Shown here in pieces: positions 21,607 through 33,400 of a stretch of 48,196 bases of DNA (position 1 is its first letter; each line of letters opens with the position of its first letter). This stretch comes from Phellopilus nigrolimitatus. Its lineage: Eukaryota; Basidiomycota; Agaricomycetes; Hymenochaetales; Hymenochaetaceae. Made by a program: the position numbers and the translations under genes. The DNA is taken from contig JAJOHG010000193.1 in assembly GCA_021029095.1 (NCBI GenBank), positions 1-48,196 on the forward strand. The letters run 5' to 3'. Below the pieces are notes generated by a model. The model was not told the DNA's origin, searched no databases, and saw nothing but the letters and a program-made list of their open reading frames with translations.

Positions 21607-22313
21607 ATGGCCATGAAACGCAAATTCGACGCAGAGTTCGACGATGCGACTGCTCACTGTGTATGTCGCGCATGTCTATAAGCGGTAATTAATGTCTAAT
21701 GAGGGATCTTCTCCGTTTGTAGCAAGTCGCCAAGCAGATGAAGTTCGTCCCCTTCCCCTCGTCTACCGACGTGGACCTGGACGTTGCAATGTCCGAAGCG
21801 CCTGTCACGGACTTCGATTCTATGCACACAGCCTTTCACTCGCGTCTTCCCTCGAGTGCCTCGACAGACTCTAGTGACTACTCTTCCGATGCCGCCTCTC
21901 GTATGTCCCACCAGTCCTTCCTACCACTAAAGTTCATGGTGTTTATTTGCAGCGGTTTATCCCACTTTCGAACTCTATCCAGCTTACGACCCTCCCTCTC
22001 GCGCATCTCCTCCAGCTGGCGCGCAGCCCTCATCTACTCTCCAGTTCACGCACAGCAGGTAAGTCCAAACACGCCTGTAGGCGCCTTGACCTGTTTGTTA
22101 ACTGATGCTGATCAAGTCCTCCTACTCCGACGCTTGCCCTTGATCGCCTGATGAATCGCGGTGGTTGTCGGTTTCTTTTTTGATGCTCTCAGTAACGAGT
22201 GCACACAGATACCCAAACTCCGCGTTGCTTGCGAGTCCGGTCTTAACGGTCAACGTTCAATGTTTGCAATGTGTGAAGAGTGCGGCGCGGTCTGTATGGT
22301 CGACCCTTATTGA
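21607..22313 (+). CDS. small conserved protein with a C-terminal cysteine motif, unknown function
   Basis: Exons 21607-21660, 21723-21900, 21953-22058 and 22193-22313 join in phase to 152 residues. The N-terminus is basic then acidic (MAMKRKFDAEFDD), the middle is serine/proline-rich and probably disordered, and the last 40 residues form a compact block, IPKLRVACESGLNGQRSMFA, followed by MCEECGAVCMVDPY. The CEECGAVC pattern could bind zinc, but with only four or five cysteines it may need a partner. I recall similar short proteins in Agaricomycetes but no known role. The tight agreement of splice phases supports a real gene. Intron 3 is 134 bp, longer than its neighbours. Confidence 0.75.
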
Positions 22314-23423
22314 GTCGTTCAAATGACAATCGACAATTCGGACAACTCTGCTATCTTTTGGTCTTTTTTAAAACCCTAATCCTCTTTCGCCTTTTCTTTT
22401 CGCTTTATCTTTTCTTTTCTTTTCTGCTCTTAGCTTCGGCAACTATGACTAACTCGACAAACCGACTTCGACAACTCGACAATTCCTGAAGATCACACCG
22501 GTTAACGTTCAGCATTATCGATCTTCTTTACTGTCAACTTGTTCCCACCGACTTCGACGCATCGACCTCAACTTTCGACTATACACTCGCTAAACACCTG
22601 CCGACCTTCAACACTCCGATAAAACACGCCGCACTTCCTTACTGTCGATTTCAACAACTCCTCGACTTCGACATCTCATCCTCCTTGTCTGCGAAACCTC
22701 TCATCATACTCTCATCCCTCTCCGTCGCATCCTGACCCATGTCATGTATCCCTCCTCCCTTTGCTGTCGTTCCCCACCAAAAGTGCATAGCAGCCTGATG
22801 TGCATCGCTCATCGACGGCTGATTCGGACTCTACATTTATTTATCTCGTCGTCATCCTAACCGTGTTGCTCCTGCTTTTCCTGTAACTGTTTATGTGCCC
22901 GCCTGATTTGCTGCCGATAAATGGAATGGGGTTATTTATTGGCTTTTACTTGATCGTGTGCGCGTGAATAACTTGGATGGTGACGGTGCAAGTATCTATT
23001 GCTTACTTTGTTCGGGAGCACCCTTATGCAGTGTCTAGTAAAAAAAAGCCGCATGGATCCAGCTTGACTACGTTTGCATACTCGAACTCCTGGTCGGTCA
23101 GTGCTAGTGCTATCAGAATCAGCATACTTCGGCTTCCTCCGCCTGAACTTAGACTAATTCAATCACTGGCCATTGTGCGAAGGCAGACTGAAGTGCAAAA
23201 AATCCAGGGACCAAATGCAACTCACACGAGGCGACGAGACAGTCCAGTGATATATTTCGGAAGATGATGGATGGTGCGATACATGAGTCTGACACAGATA
23301 CACTTTCTTTTATTCGAACAATCCTATAGCTACCCCTTGCTTCTTCCTGTCCCTATTTGAGCCTTTCTAGGTCCGAGTCGCTATTCACGTTGCGAACCGC
23401 TTCGCACCCTAAACGCAGTTGCG
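22314..23423. other. intergenic, convergent 3' regions with pyrimidine tracts
   Basis: A 1.1-kb stretch between convergent stop codons. It contains long C/T-rich tracts near 22365-22430 and a short A run at 23040-23046. A small frame at 22977-23267 has no family resemblance. No RNA gene or mobile element is recognisable. Confidence 0.5.
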
Positions 23424-25043
23424 TTACGCGTAGACGAGCACCTCGTAGTTCTGCGGTGAAAAAGTGGCGAAAATCAGCGACACGCGCAAATGAAACGCAA
23501 AAATGAGTTGATAGATGGAAAGAAGATGAAAAGGGGGAAAGTTAGGCTCCCGCCCACTGACGAAAGAGGCATACGACTCAAAGAATATCGTCGGGGGTAA
23601 TTGAAAGAAATGAAAGGTAATTTCTCACCTCGACCTTAACTTCTTTATCGCCCGCGGTGACGTACGCGCCATCGAGCTTGGGGCTCGCCTTTCCGGGGTA
23701 AATGCCTTCCTTGCCACCGCCCCCGATGCCGAATAAACCCTGGTGCTCCTTTCCGTGCCCTCGTGCGATCGCGAGCGGGGTCCCGTCGTCCTCGCGCCCG
23801 CCCTCGACTGCTGTGGCGCCGAGCTTCTCGAAGGAGAACCGGCCCGACATCGGCACCCAGCGTACGCCGCGCGGGTCACCGACGAGCACCTCATACTGCC
23901 TTACGTGGATCGCTTCGTGCCCAAAGCCGAAGTAGGCGCCAACATCGTGTCTGCACTTGCCGGGCTCTAATGAATCGATCGAATGTAAGATTGTTCATAG
24001 TGCATATCTGGCTCCAACGAATGAAACATGAAAGATACTCACGCAAACCACCCTGAAAACGTGGAAATAAATAAGGGCTACCATTGTCTTCGGACAAACT
24101 CGCAACTTACAATATGCGGTGCTCTCGCGATATACCACGTCTTTCCGTGCTCCTCGCCTCCAGGCAATAGAGAGTTGCGTAGTCCGGGATTGTCTGACAG
24201 GTATTCACTGTAAATCCACGTCGTGGGAGAGCGAGGGCCCGAGCGCAGGTAGTCGTCGGTGCGCTGGCGCGCCGCGACCATCCAGTTCTGCAGCTCGAAA
24301 GCCTGCGCCTTCTCTTCTTCGCCTTCCTTCTTGTGCTTCCCATGCGCGTAGTATGCGCCGCCTGCAAGAGCGCCGAGGCCGACGATGAGTCCACCAGCGA
24401 CCTGAAGAAAAAGACATGCGTGTGTGGCAGCAGATAGGATATGGGAAGGGGGTGGAATGGGTTAATGATAGAGTTAGACAAAGACAGAGAAGATGCTACG
24501 AACCAGCTCCTGTTTCTTTTTATCGTCGAGATCATACCATTTCTTCTCACCATCGTGTTTATCGACTTTTGCGCCGTTGTCGGCGGTATAACCCGAGTCG
24601 GGGGCTGCAAATGCACAATGACGGCGGAAGTCAAGAATTAGATATATATCGGCAGTCACAGCATCAGCCCATCGGTCTTTTCTGATAGATGAGTGTGCAG
24701 TATCGAAGACGTACCCTGCGGTGCATTCTGCCATTGCTGCGGGGGCTGCTCGGGCTGCTGCTTTTGGTCTTGAGGCTGTTGGTAAGATGGTTGATATCCT
24801 CCGCCTCCGCCGCTCACGCTACCGAGACCTTCCCAGAGCGCGGGGGTTTCCCTAGGTGCCCAGTCGGATTGAGAGCGATGGGGTTGGATGATCTTGTACT
24901 TCTTTCCTGTAAGCGAATAAGTGGGAAGCAGTTTAGTATAATGAGCGAAGATCGACGAGGATAGGGATAGACATGCCAGCGAACTCGACAATGTCCCCCT
25001 GGTTGTATTGAACATCAGTCTGCCACTCTCCGCGTTCAGTCAT
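23424..25043 (-). CDS. CBM5/12-like domain fused to DM9 (DUF3421) repeats
   Basis: Seven minus-strand exons, 25043-24977, 24906-24715, 24604-24504, 24401-24111, 24052-24043, 23966-23629 and 23450-23424, give 341 residues. Residues 1-50 (GEWQTDVQYNQGDIVEFAGK, then SDWAPRETPALWE) match the aromatic layout of chitin-binding CBM5/12 modules. A glutamine/proline-rich linker follows, then a glycine-zipper helix (VAGGLIVGLGALAGGAYYAHG) and two DM9-type repeats with PGKCRHDVGAYFGFGHE/QYEVLVG and PGKASPKLDGAYVTAGDKE/NYEVLVYA. DM9 proteins in animals bind mannose or act in immunity. There is no signal peptide, so this may be an intracellular lectin. Intron 1 starts GCATGT (GC-AG), and exon 5 is only 10 bases. 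All phases agree. Confidence 0.85.
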
Positions 25044-26278
25044 GGTGGTTGTAATGGTTTTCGAGAGACCTGGTCCTGCGGGGTAGGCGAGCGCAGTCAG
25101 GTTGCTTTATACTGTTCCATTCTCCCTAGTGACGTCGGACCTCGCGACACAGTATCAGCACATCAGTACCCCCATTCTTCAAAGTCTTCACGTCTTCACA
25201 TATGCTCATCGGGAGGCTCATCCGCGTTTACAGCTCCAAGCTCAACTGACGGAGATATAAGCCAGAAACAGACTGTCTGACGTCTTGAACCAAGTGTCGG
25301 CGGAAGCAGACTGAGTATAGCACACTTCTGTCGACATCGATTTCATGAGGAAGGTGCATGCACCGGAGATTTTGCGATGCCTGAGATGGGATAGCTCCTC
25401 TAAGGATAGTCTGAGATCTAGTCTTGAATGGACACGAGAAGGGAATTGTCCCGAAGTCGATGGCCGTATGCCGCGAGGCCTGTGGCCGCTGGCTACCACT
25501 ACACCGCTAAGTGCTAGGCCGTCGGATGGTGCCGTTGCTGTCAATAATGCGGCATCAGGCCTTCATGCATCAGCTTTGCGAGCTTCGTGGCCATCTGCCG
25601 ACGACGCTGCGCAAAGCACAGCCAAGTGGTGGCTTTGTCGAATGGTGACTGTGACTGTATGCGCCACGACTTCAACTTGGATGGGATCGGCATGCTCCTT
25701 CCTGTTCCGGACTCGGTGGCGGAACCCGAGGTAAGCAATCACAAGGCGTTTACAGTGACTATGTTGTCATCAGATACGATCTCTTGGACGTGAAGAAACA
25801 CAGTATTATCGGTACGCATTGTTCGTCCATTCTTCACGCGGTTTTTCGTTCAAACACGGGGTTGAGATGAAAAGTAAGCGCGAAGACATCGCCAACAGAT
25901 GCTTTGATAGGCAAGAGAGTATTTCAAGAAGATCTCCTATTTTGAATGAGCTTAAGTAATAGTATATCTTGGCCGTCAGTTTCTTAGAGAAGATGGCATC
26001 CTAAAGATAGAAGCATCCCCAAAACAGGCATGTTTGTTCGTGTCCGAGGGAGTCATTATGGGAAGAGATAGAGTAGCAAGTCATTTAAGAGTACCGTGTG
26101 TATCGTACTGAATGAGCAGCAGAGAAAGCGAGATCGTGGTCTCTGACCACGAGATCTTCAAATGGGTCAAAGCAGGTACGGCGAAACCGCGTCGTCGAAC
26201 TTGGAGGGTGGACTGCCTCGTCTCCTGGAATGAAACTGTGCTTTGATGGCATAGCTTAGACATTCTAGCCACAGCTAC

Positions 26279-26300
26279 TTTATTTTATTTTATTTTATTT
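26279..26300. repeat. TTTTA microsatellite
   Basis: Four tandem copies of a five-base TTTTA-type unit, just upstream of the TATA box of the HMG-box gene. Poly-dA/dT tracts of this sort often exclude nucleosomes at fungal promoters. Confidence 0.7.
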
Positions 26301-26311
26301 GGACCGATGAA

Positions 26312-26319
26312 ATATAAAA
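26312..26319 (+). promoter_or_regulatory. TATA box of the HMG-box gene
   Basis: ATATAAAA lies 41-48 bases before the ATG at 26360 and about 205 bases before the in-frame ATG at 26522. The short distance to the first ATG leaves open whether transcription starts upstream of it. Confidence 0.5.
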
Positions 26320-26359
26320 GGACTGCCCGAGATGGTCTTTGTACAAACAATAGATCAAC

Positions 26360-28430
26360 ATGAGTCCTCTGAATCAAACGCTCGGCAAGGACTACGTTCC
26401 CACAGCATGGCTTTCTTTTCATTCTCCTCCTCATCCTCATACACCTTCCTCCTCCTTCTCCTCGTCTCAGCAGCGCCCGGCGCCCTCGACGCTCGCGACG
26501 CCAACTAGTTCTCCTTTCACGATGGTCGACCCTTCGAGCGCGAATGGTGACCACTCGTTCGCGGGCCCGGTGCGACGGCCACACCCGCGTGCCCGCTATG
26601 ACCCGTTCCAAGGACAATCTCACGACTTTGACCAAGACGCGCAGCTCGCGTCTACCGTCGACAACCAGTCAGTACTTCCAGTCCGCATGTTTTCCCCGGC
26701 CACCGATGCCCCCGCTGTCCCTACACGTCCACTGGGAAAGCAGCCTCCGCGTCCTCGCAATGCATGGATCATCTATCGCGGTGACAAGCTCAAGGAGGTC
26801 CTCGAGCAAGAGCCCGACCTCCGCGGCACGCCTCAGGCAGAGATGTCCAAACGGCTCGCTAAGATGTGGAAGGAGGAGTGCGCGGATATCCGTCAGAAGT
26901 ATGAGCTAGAGGCCAGCATCGAGAAGGAGGAACACGAGCGGAACAATCCTGGCTACACCTTCAAGCCTATGAAAAAGGCCGATAAGGAACTCCTACGCCA
27001 GGCCAAGAAAGCCGACAGGGAGCGCGAAAGGCAGGCCGCGAAGCTCAAGAAGGAAGTCGAGCAGCAGATACGGACTGGGCGCTTCCCTGCGAATGGCATG
27101 ACTCGGGTGACGCCCGACGGTGAGCTCGCGCAAGGCAAGTCCGTGCAAAACGGCAACCTCCACAAGATGCTACAGGATCGCTTCGGTGAATTCGGGCCAT
27201 CACCTCCCCTTTCTGAGTGCCCGTCGTCTGTCTGCACCCCTCTGTTGGGCAGCGACCTCTCGCTGGACGAACCGACCACCGATTCTGCTTCTACTACCGT
27301 CAATTCGCCCTCGCAGGATGTTGACGCGCCTGCAAAGGACGCGCCAATGACCTTCTTAGGCGAGCACTCCATCGACGCGTCCCAACTGCCTGCGCTCTCT
27401 CTTCCGTCGACCATTACCGACTGGCACGACGCGTCGCGCTTCGGTTCGGCAATCCCCGATGGCGCGTTGCCTTGGTCACCTTCCGCTTTGGGTGATGCCC
27501 TCATGAACGACTGGGTAAACGCAGGCTTCCCTCAGGGCCAACAGAATGTGCGCGCCCTTACGTCTCCCCAGCTTTCCGACCCCTAGCTAATTTTTTTTGT
27601 AGGATACCATCTTGACTGTGGACACTCTTACTTCGGCCGTCAATGCTTCTCCAGACGATGTCCCTCACCCGGAATACTCCATGGCCGACAACTTCACTTG
27701 CGACAATACGAACCCTTATGCAGCACAAGTTGTTTCGGGTGCTTCTGGCTTTGTAGCTCCATCCCAGCAGGGTGCTGAAGCTCCTTACATAAAACCGTTC
27801 ATGGACGACGCGATACCAATGGACCAGCCATTCTCGAAACTGTTCTCGATGGGCACAAGCATCGACAACGCCCTCTTTCAGGAGCGTGCCGCGAGCCAGC
27901 AGGGCTTGCGCGCGGTTGCGCCAGAACACTGTGTTACGTACCTCCCGAGCCCGCCCGAGTCCGCGCCCGCTATTTCACCTACGGCATTCCAGACTTCGTC
28001 GATTGACAATGACTTTGCGATGCAGCCTACGAATCTGTCAGCGTCAAGTTCCAGCCAGCCGCAGTTCTCCTGGGGATTGGAGCGTGCTATGCCTACGGAC
28101 CTGGGTCCACCTGGCTCTGATCAGCAGGTGTTCGACTTTGAGTTCGACAACTCCCTTCTGTTGTCAGATGTGGGCGCGTCTGGCTTCAGCTCGGAGTACA
28201 ACTTCGGTTTGGAGGACACGACCATGCTGCCGATGTCCTTCGACGCACCTGGCTGCGCCTTTCAGTCGACCGAAATGCCTAATCCTCTAACGCCCGTGTC
28301 AGCTGGGCCGACGGCCGAGCAGCAGAAAAGGGTGGCTCCTATGCCGATGTTCGACTTTTCGATGCCTCCTAGCTCCGTGGACGATGCCTGGCAGTTCCCT
28401 GCGAGCTTTGGGGCTCCGAGTTCTACCTGA
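26360..28430 (+). CDS. HMG-box (MATA_HMG type) transcription factor
   Basis: Two exons, 26360-27547 and 27603-28430, encode 671 residues. The HMG box spans about residues 128-200: PRPRNAWIIYRGDKLKEVLE, MSKRLAKMWKEECADIRQKY and the basic tail NNPGYTFKPMKKADKE. The Pro-Arg-Pro-x-Asn-Ala start is the MATA_HMG signature of fungal mating-type and pheromone-response regulators, so it should be a sequence-specific nuclear DNA-bending factor. A lysine/arginine-rich helix follows (about 205-230). The rest is long, disordered, Ser/Pro/Asp-rich, as in activation domains. An alternative start at 26522 (MVDPSSANGDHSFAG) would shorten it by 54 residues and may be the true one. No homeodomain or pheromone genes adjoin, so this is probably not a mating-type locus. 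Confidence 0.88.
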
Positions 28431-29184
28431 TCATGCGTCATTCGGCCTCAGTGGCCGCGTTCCTTCGACTTAAATTGATTTTTACGCCCCTCGCGAGCTG
28501 CACACAACTCAATGATTTATAATCTCAGTATTCTCATGACGGATCCTTGATTGCTATGCTCCATCTGTTCCTATGTTCCATACTCCTCACCTCGCAATGC
28601 TTTCCTAGATCTTGCTTTTTTATATTTTCCCTCTCGCTTCGTCCTCGCTATGCTTTGATCTGCAGTCGTGTTCCGTCGTGTTTCGTGCGCCGTTTCATTT
28701 GTATACTGCATTGTACCATGGACGCTCTGGTCGTCTACCGTCTGCTTTCTAAAAACTCGACTTGTCTTTCTCCTATCGTCGTCGCTTTCAATCTGACTAG
28801 TCTATGCTCCATCGTTTTTTCTTTTTTTTTTCTTTCTCTTTTCCTACGGGTTTAAATTCCTACTTACTTCCTATCGTATCCCGGACCGCTAACTAAGAAT
28901 CTGCATTCTGTTCCCTTCGTCATTCCTGTTCCTACTTTCTCCTCTTACTTTCCAACTTTTTTCTCTGTCGCATACAAATGGGTCTTTTTTTCTCCTGTTT
29001 TTGTAGTATTTTGTCGAGCAAGCATATATGCATCCGGAATGAATACAAAAAGTGTTCTCGCCGCTGACGTTTTGTGCTACCGCGAGTAACCGAATTTGGG
29101 TCCGTTGCTGCCCGTCGCCGCAGTCTGGTTGCTATTCCGCTGCAGAGCTACGGTCCTCGACTCTTACCCCTAACTACTACAAAC
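28431..29184. other. intergenic, HMG 3' region and CTR promoter
   Basis: This 754-base interval is strongly T/C-rich on the plus strand, with several long T runs near 28815-28850 and 28985-29005. It serves as 3' region of the HMG-box gene and promoter of the copper transporter. I see no gene or clear TATA box. Confidence 0.5.
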
Positions 29185-29995
29185 ATGTTTGACCACAGCG
29201 GACACGAAGGGATGGACCACGGCATGCCCGACATGGACCACGGCGACCATGGCGGCATGGACATGGGCGGCAAGTGCGCAATGAGCATGCTATGGTGCGC
29301 ACAGACGTCTTCTCGCTCTGCACCGTGATTTCGCGCCTGCTGAAACTGACCCACCCACCCCCGCAGGAACACGCAGATTATCGACACCTGCATCGTCTTC
29401 CCGCAGTGGCACGTCCGCTCGCACGCGTCCTTTGCGCTCTCGTTCCTCGCGATCGTCGCGCTCGGCGTGTTCTACGAGTGGCTGCGCGCGTTCTCGCGGG
29501 GTGTCGACCGCCGCGTCGCGCGCGCGCTCGCGGACGGGAAGGGGAAGGGCCGGGTGAGTCCCACCCCCGGCGCGGGCTTTGACGTGGACGAGGACGCAGC
29601 GTTGTTGACCGGCCGCCCCTCTTTCAAGTCCTCGCTGTGCGTAGGCGTTTCTTAGGCTCTTTCTACTCCATGTGCTGGCGTGCGCTGTTGGATGCGAACG
29701 TTGCTGACTGTGTTTAGGACGAACATCCCGACGCCTGCTCGTGCGCTCCGAGCGACGTTGTACGGCGCGACAGTCTTCCTGTCGTTCTTCCTCATGCTTG
29801 TCTTCATGACGTACAACGTGTGTATTCTATCCTCTCCAGGACTGTATCGCTCATAATGATTATTTTTTTCAGGCGTATCTCATTCTGGCCGTAGTTCTAG
29901 GCGCTGCAATAGGCCATTACTATTTGGGAGGACAGATGGACGTCGACAGCGTCCTTTATGGAGGAGCCGAGAACAAGGGAATGGCGTGTCATTGA
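29185..29995 (+). CDS. CTR-family copper transporter
   Basis: Exons 29185-29294, 29367-29636, 29718-29817 and 29873-29995 encode 200 residues. The N-terminus is a methionine/histidine-rich copper-binding stretch (MDHGMPDMDHGDHGGMDMGG), followed by three membrane helices: SHASFALSFLAIVALGVFYE, LYGATVFLSFFLMLVFMTYN and AYLILAVVLGAAIGHYYLGG. The last contains the GxxxG-type packing motif of CTR trimers. CTR proteins carry Cu(I) across the plasma or vacuolar membrane; the short N-terminal Met cluster fits a CTR2-like vacuolar form, but location is not certain. The cytosolic loop carries a basic, glycine-rich segment. All exon phases agree. Confidence 0.92.
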
Positions 29996-30452
29996 TCTCT
30001 ATTAACTGTTTGTTATTCCATGGATACGTTCAGCATCTATCATCATTTGTGTACTTTTTAGAGAATCGAGTCCCCGGCGGAATATTTGGCTCTGAACGAA
30101 GTGACGATCATGTCTTTCGTTCTTTCGACATGGCTGGTCGGGCGCATATTTCGCAGAGAACGTCGTGGGATACAACAATGTCACCGATGAGTATGGAACA
30201 TCTATCGTCTTAAATAAGCAACCTGTACCGTTGCAGTGGAAATCACTGGATCTATAGAGCGGGGTTTCATGCGCTTTAGTAGTTGCACGAAAAATAAGAG
30301 CTGATAGTATATGTAAAGTAGTGTTCAGACTTTTCTTTCTATGTCAAACTACTTTTTGGTTCAAGATGTCAATTCTAGCTGAGTATTGCGAGGTGAAACG
30401 GTTAGGTCGTGTCTTCATACTAGCGGATCGCGATAGAAATCTGGACATGCCA
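29996..30452. other. intergenic, convergent 3' regions
   Basis: A 457-base A/T-rich interval between the stop codons of the copper transporter (plus) and the SNF2 helicase (minus). No gene or repeat is seen. Confidence 0.55.
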
Positions 30453-33400
30453 TCAAGCAGTGTGGACGTGATTGTCGAGGGTACTCTGTATCCGCGACTG
30501 CGTTGCCTCGTGTTGACGGACGCCAAACAGCTCGATAAGGTCTTGAGGGGGAATGAATAAGTTGCAAAGTGACGAGGGGCGTGATGTGCGTACCTTGCAT
30601 ACGCGCTTCCTTCTTCTGCCTTTGTGATTCAGCGCTTTTGATACCGGAAAAAGCCTGAATATAGCTTAAGCGACGATATCCCAGATCTCCGGACAATAGC
30701 AGATAAAAACGAACCTGGTTGATCAGCTTCTTCTTCTTCTCCTGGATATCAATGACTTTCGACTCCACGGTATTCTCGGCGATGAGCTGGTATACATGAA
30801 CCTTCCTCTTCTGCCCGATCCTAGGTATTCGCTCAGTCACGTCTGAGGGAACATATTCTTTAAAACTCCTCACCGATTACATCTGTCGATGGCCTGGCTC
30901 TCGATTCCCTCCTGCCACCAACTGTACGTCCATTTAGTAAAAGGGCTTTGCGCATTTTGACGCAGACTTACGGGTCCATTCTGTCATAAGATAGAAGATG
31001 TTAGTCGCAGTTTTAGTGGATGAGCTAGACGATGCTAACAGGTATACGTTATTCGCGACGGTGAGGTTGAGTCCAAGCGCGCCAGCCTTCAGCGAAATGA
31101 GCATGACCTTCGGATTGATTCCGTCGAACGCGCTGTAACCAAGCGACTTCTTCGTCTGTGTATTCTTTGCCCTTCCCTTCCCCTTGTCTTTGCCCTTCCC
31201 TTTCTTGACCCACACGCTATCGTCGTCCTCCAAGAAGTCGTCGTCGTCGGCATTGCCATTGCTAACAAACTCGCTGCCCTTCTCATCATCTTCGTCGTCA
31301 TCACTATCGAGGATGATCTTGTTGCTGCTCGCATTGCTCCTGCGCCCCAGCGATGATACAGGCACAGGCGAAGGCTGAGGAAGTTGTGAAAAGGATTGAG
31401 AAGAGTACTGGTCATCCTGGACAGGGATACAGAAGCGCTCGAGAGTCTCCTGACGTCTTTTAGCTGACATCTTCCCATCGAAGCGCGCGTAGGATATGCT
31501 GAAGAGAGCGACTATGAGAGCATGCCACACTAACAACATTAACATAGCTTACCCGACTCTGTCGAACTCCTCAGCAATCTATATGTTAGACCATAGTCAG
31601 TTATAATTCATTTACTATAGTTCTGCATTGTTACCTTGTCCAAGAACGAAGTGAACTGCGAAAATACCAAGGATTTCTCATTACCCGGCGTCAGCTGCAA
31701 AAGATGAACCAGCTGGTTGATCTTGGCCGAAGAACCGGTTCGCATTTCATCGTCTTCGTCGCCCTCATCTCGGGGTGGAGGTGCTTGTGTTAGCTCAATC
31801 GGGGGTGGAGGCTCTATAAGATTAGTTAGGTTAGTTAGGTTAATCTCCCTCCTGTCCTATAAGAGCACATAGTATGAGCAAGGAGTTTTGTATCATAGTA
31901 CGGCAAAAGTCACTACCATCGGGCACTTCGGATCTCTTAAGATAACCTCCGTGATACTGTTGGATTACCAGATTAGCAAGCTTCGCACACATAGGATCAG
32001 TGATACCTACCACGCCAGGCAAAAAGCATGTGCGCAGCCAGTGATCCTTGGCTCGTCCAGAATACTGAAGCATATAGGGCATTCTTCGCTGTCCTCTATC
32101 ATTTGTGCTAGAATGGCCTGCAGGCGGACTTTATTCTGTGGCGTGATTTTCACGATATGCCCTGGCTGATCTTCATTGTTGGATTCTTGCATTTGCTCGC
32201 GATAGTCAGAAGGGACTAGGCCAGGGTGGAGAACGATTTGACGAAGACGGGTGAGCATACTTAAAACATTGGTGGGGACCTGTCCAATATATGAGTTGAG
32301 ACCTAATATGTAGAAAACAATTTATTACGGTTATGCCACCGTGTGCGTCCATATAGTTCTGGAATCTTTGCTGAGATAGACCTTCGATATCATCGTAGAG
32401 TTCCTAAAGTAACTTCAGCAACAAGAGTTTAGTAAGTAATTTAAGACACACTCTTGCTTTAGGATCGAGCTGGACAGGGATCGTAATCATCTCAACCTGT
32501 TTATGAGTCCAGTCAGTCAGTTAACATATTGTCGAAAAGATGCTATGGAACTAAATTACGCCGGGAAGAGGGACGAGAGGATTTCCTTCGCTGTCTTGCA
32601 TCTTTGAAGAATGAAATTGATTATCAGTCCTTGAACTAGACAGCTTGACAGAAAACGCACCTCTTTCGTACGCCGAATGCAGATTTGATTCATCAAAGCC
32701 TGCAGAAAGCTATAAATCCATTCCACGGACTGGCTTCAACTTTACATGACGACTTACCTTCAGCAACTGATAGCCTTCGGGCATACCATCCTTCAAAGGA
32801 CGCAGCAGCAATCTCTTAAAGAAGTCTTCGCCATCGAGAGGCTTGCATATTTGCAAGAAAGAAAGGATGGAACCGAGGTCCTTCATAGCAGATATTAGTT
32901 GAAGGTCAAAAGCAATTGCTATAACCATACCCTTGGTGAGTTAATCTGCCAAGCAAATCAGTTAGAACGAGCGCGGATCCTGAACCGAGAAAATACGCAC
33001 GATCGGCGTTCCGGTTACCACCCAACGGCGCTGAGCACTCAACCCGCAAACTGCCTTGGCCCCCTTCGTCCGGGGATTCCGGATGTTATGGCCTTGTTAA
33101 TGGATTGAGTATGAGCTATTCAACCTGATAGACAAGTTAATCGCTTACCTTCGTCAAGAATGATACGCTTTGGAGATTATTCAGTCTCATATTACCGATA
33201 CATAAATCATTTTCTTCCTACCTTCCACTGAACATCAAACAGACCTCTGGTATTCTTCTTCTGTTTCTTCGATGGACCTTGGCTCGAGTTCATCGCACTT
33301 CTGACCACCGAACCTGAGTCCGCGTGCTCTTGCGTGACGACCTGGTACGTAGTGATAACAACATCATACTTTTTCATCTGCTCAGGGGTGATCGAGCGCG

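Larger units (their letters stand above)
25044..26359. other. intergenic between divergent DM9 and HMG-box genes
   Basis: The 1.3-kb interval holds the promoters of both flanking genes. Overlapping frames on both strands at 25242-25738 have biased composition but no family resemblance and no convincing splice signals. A TTTTA microsatellite and a TATA box near its right end are listed separately. Confidence 0.5.

Noticed and set aside
25242..25738. Opposing frames of about 100-130 codons upstream of the DM9 gene
   Set aside because: Neither strand gives a domain or a splice model; most likely promoter DNA.
26360..28430. Possible mating-type locus
   Set aside because: The HMG box is of the MATA type, but no homeodomain, pheromone or receptor genes adjoin, and many such HMG factors lie outside mating loci.
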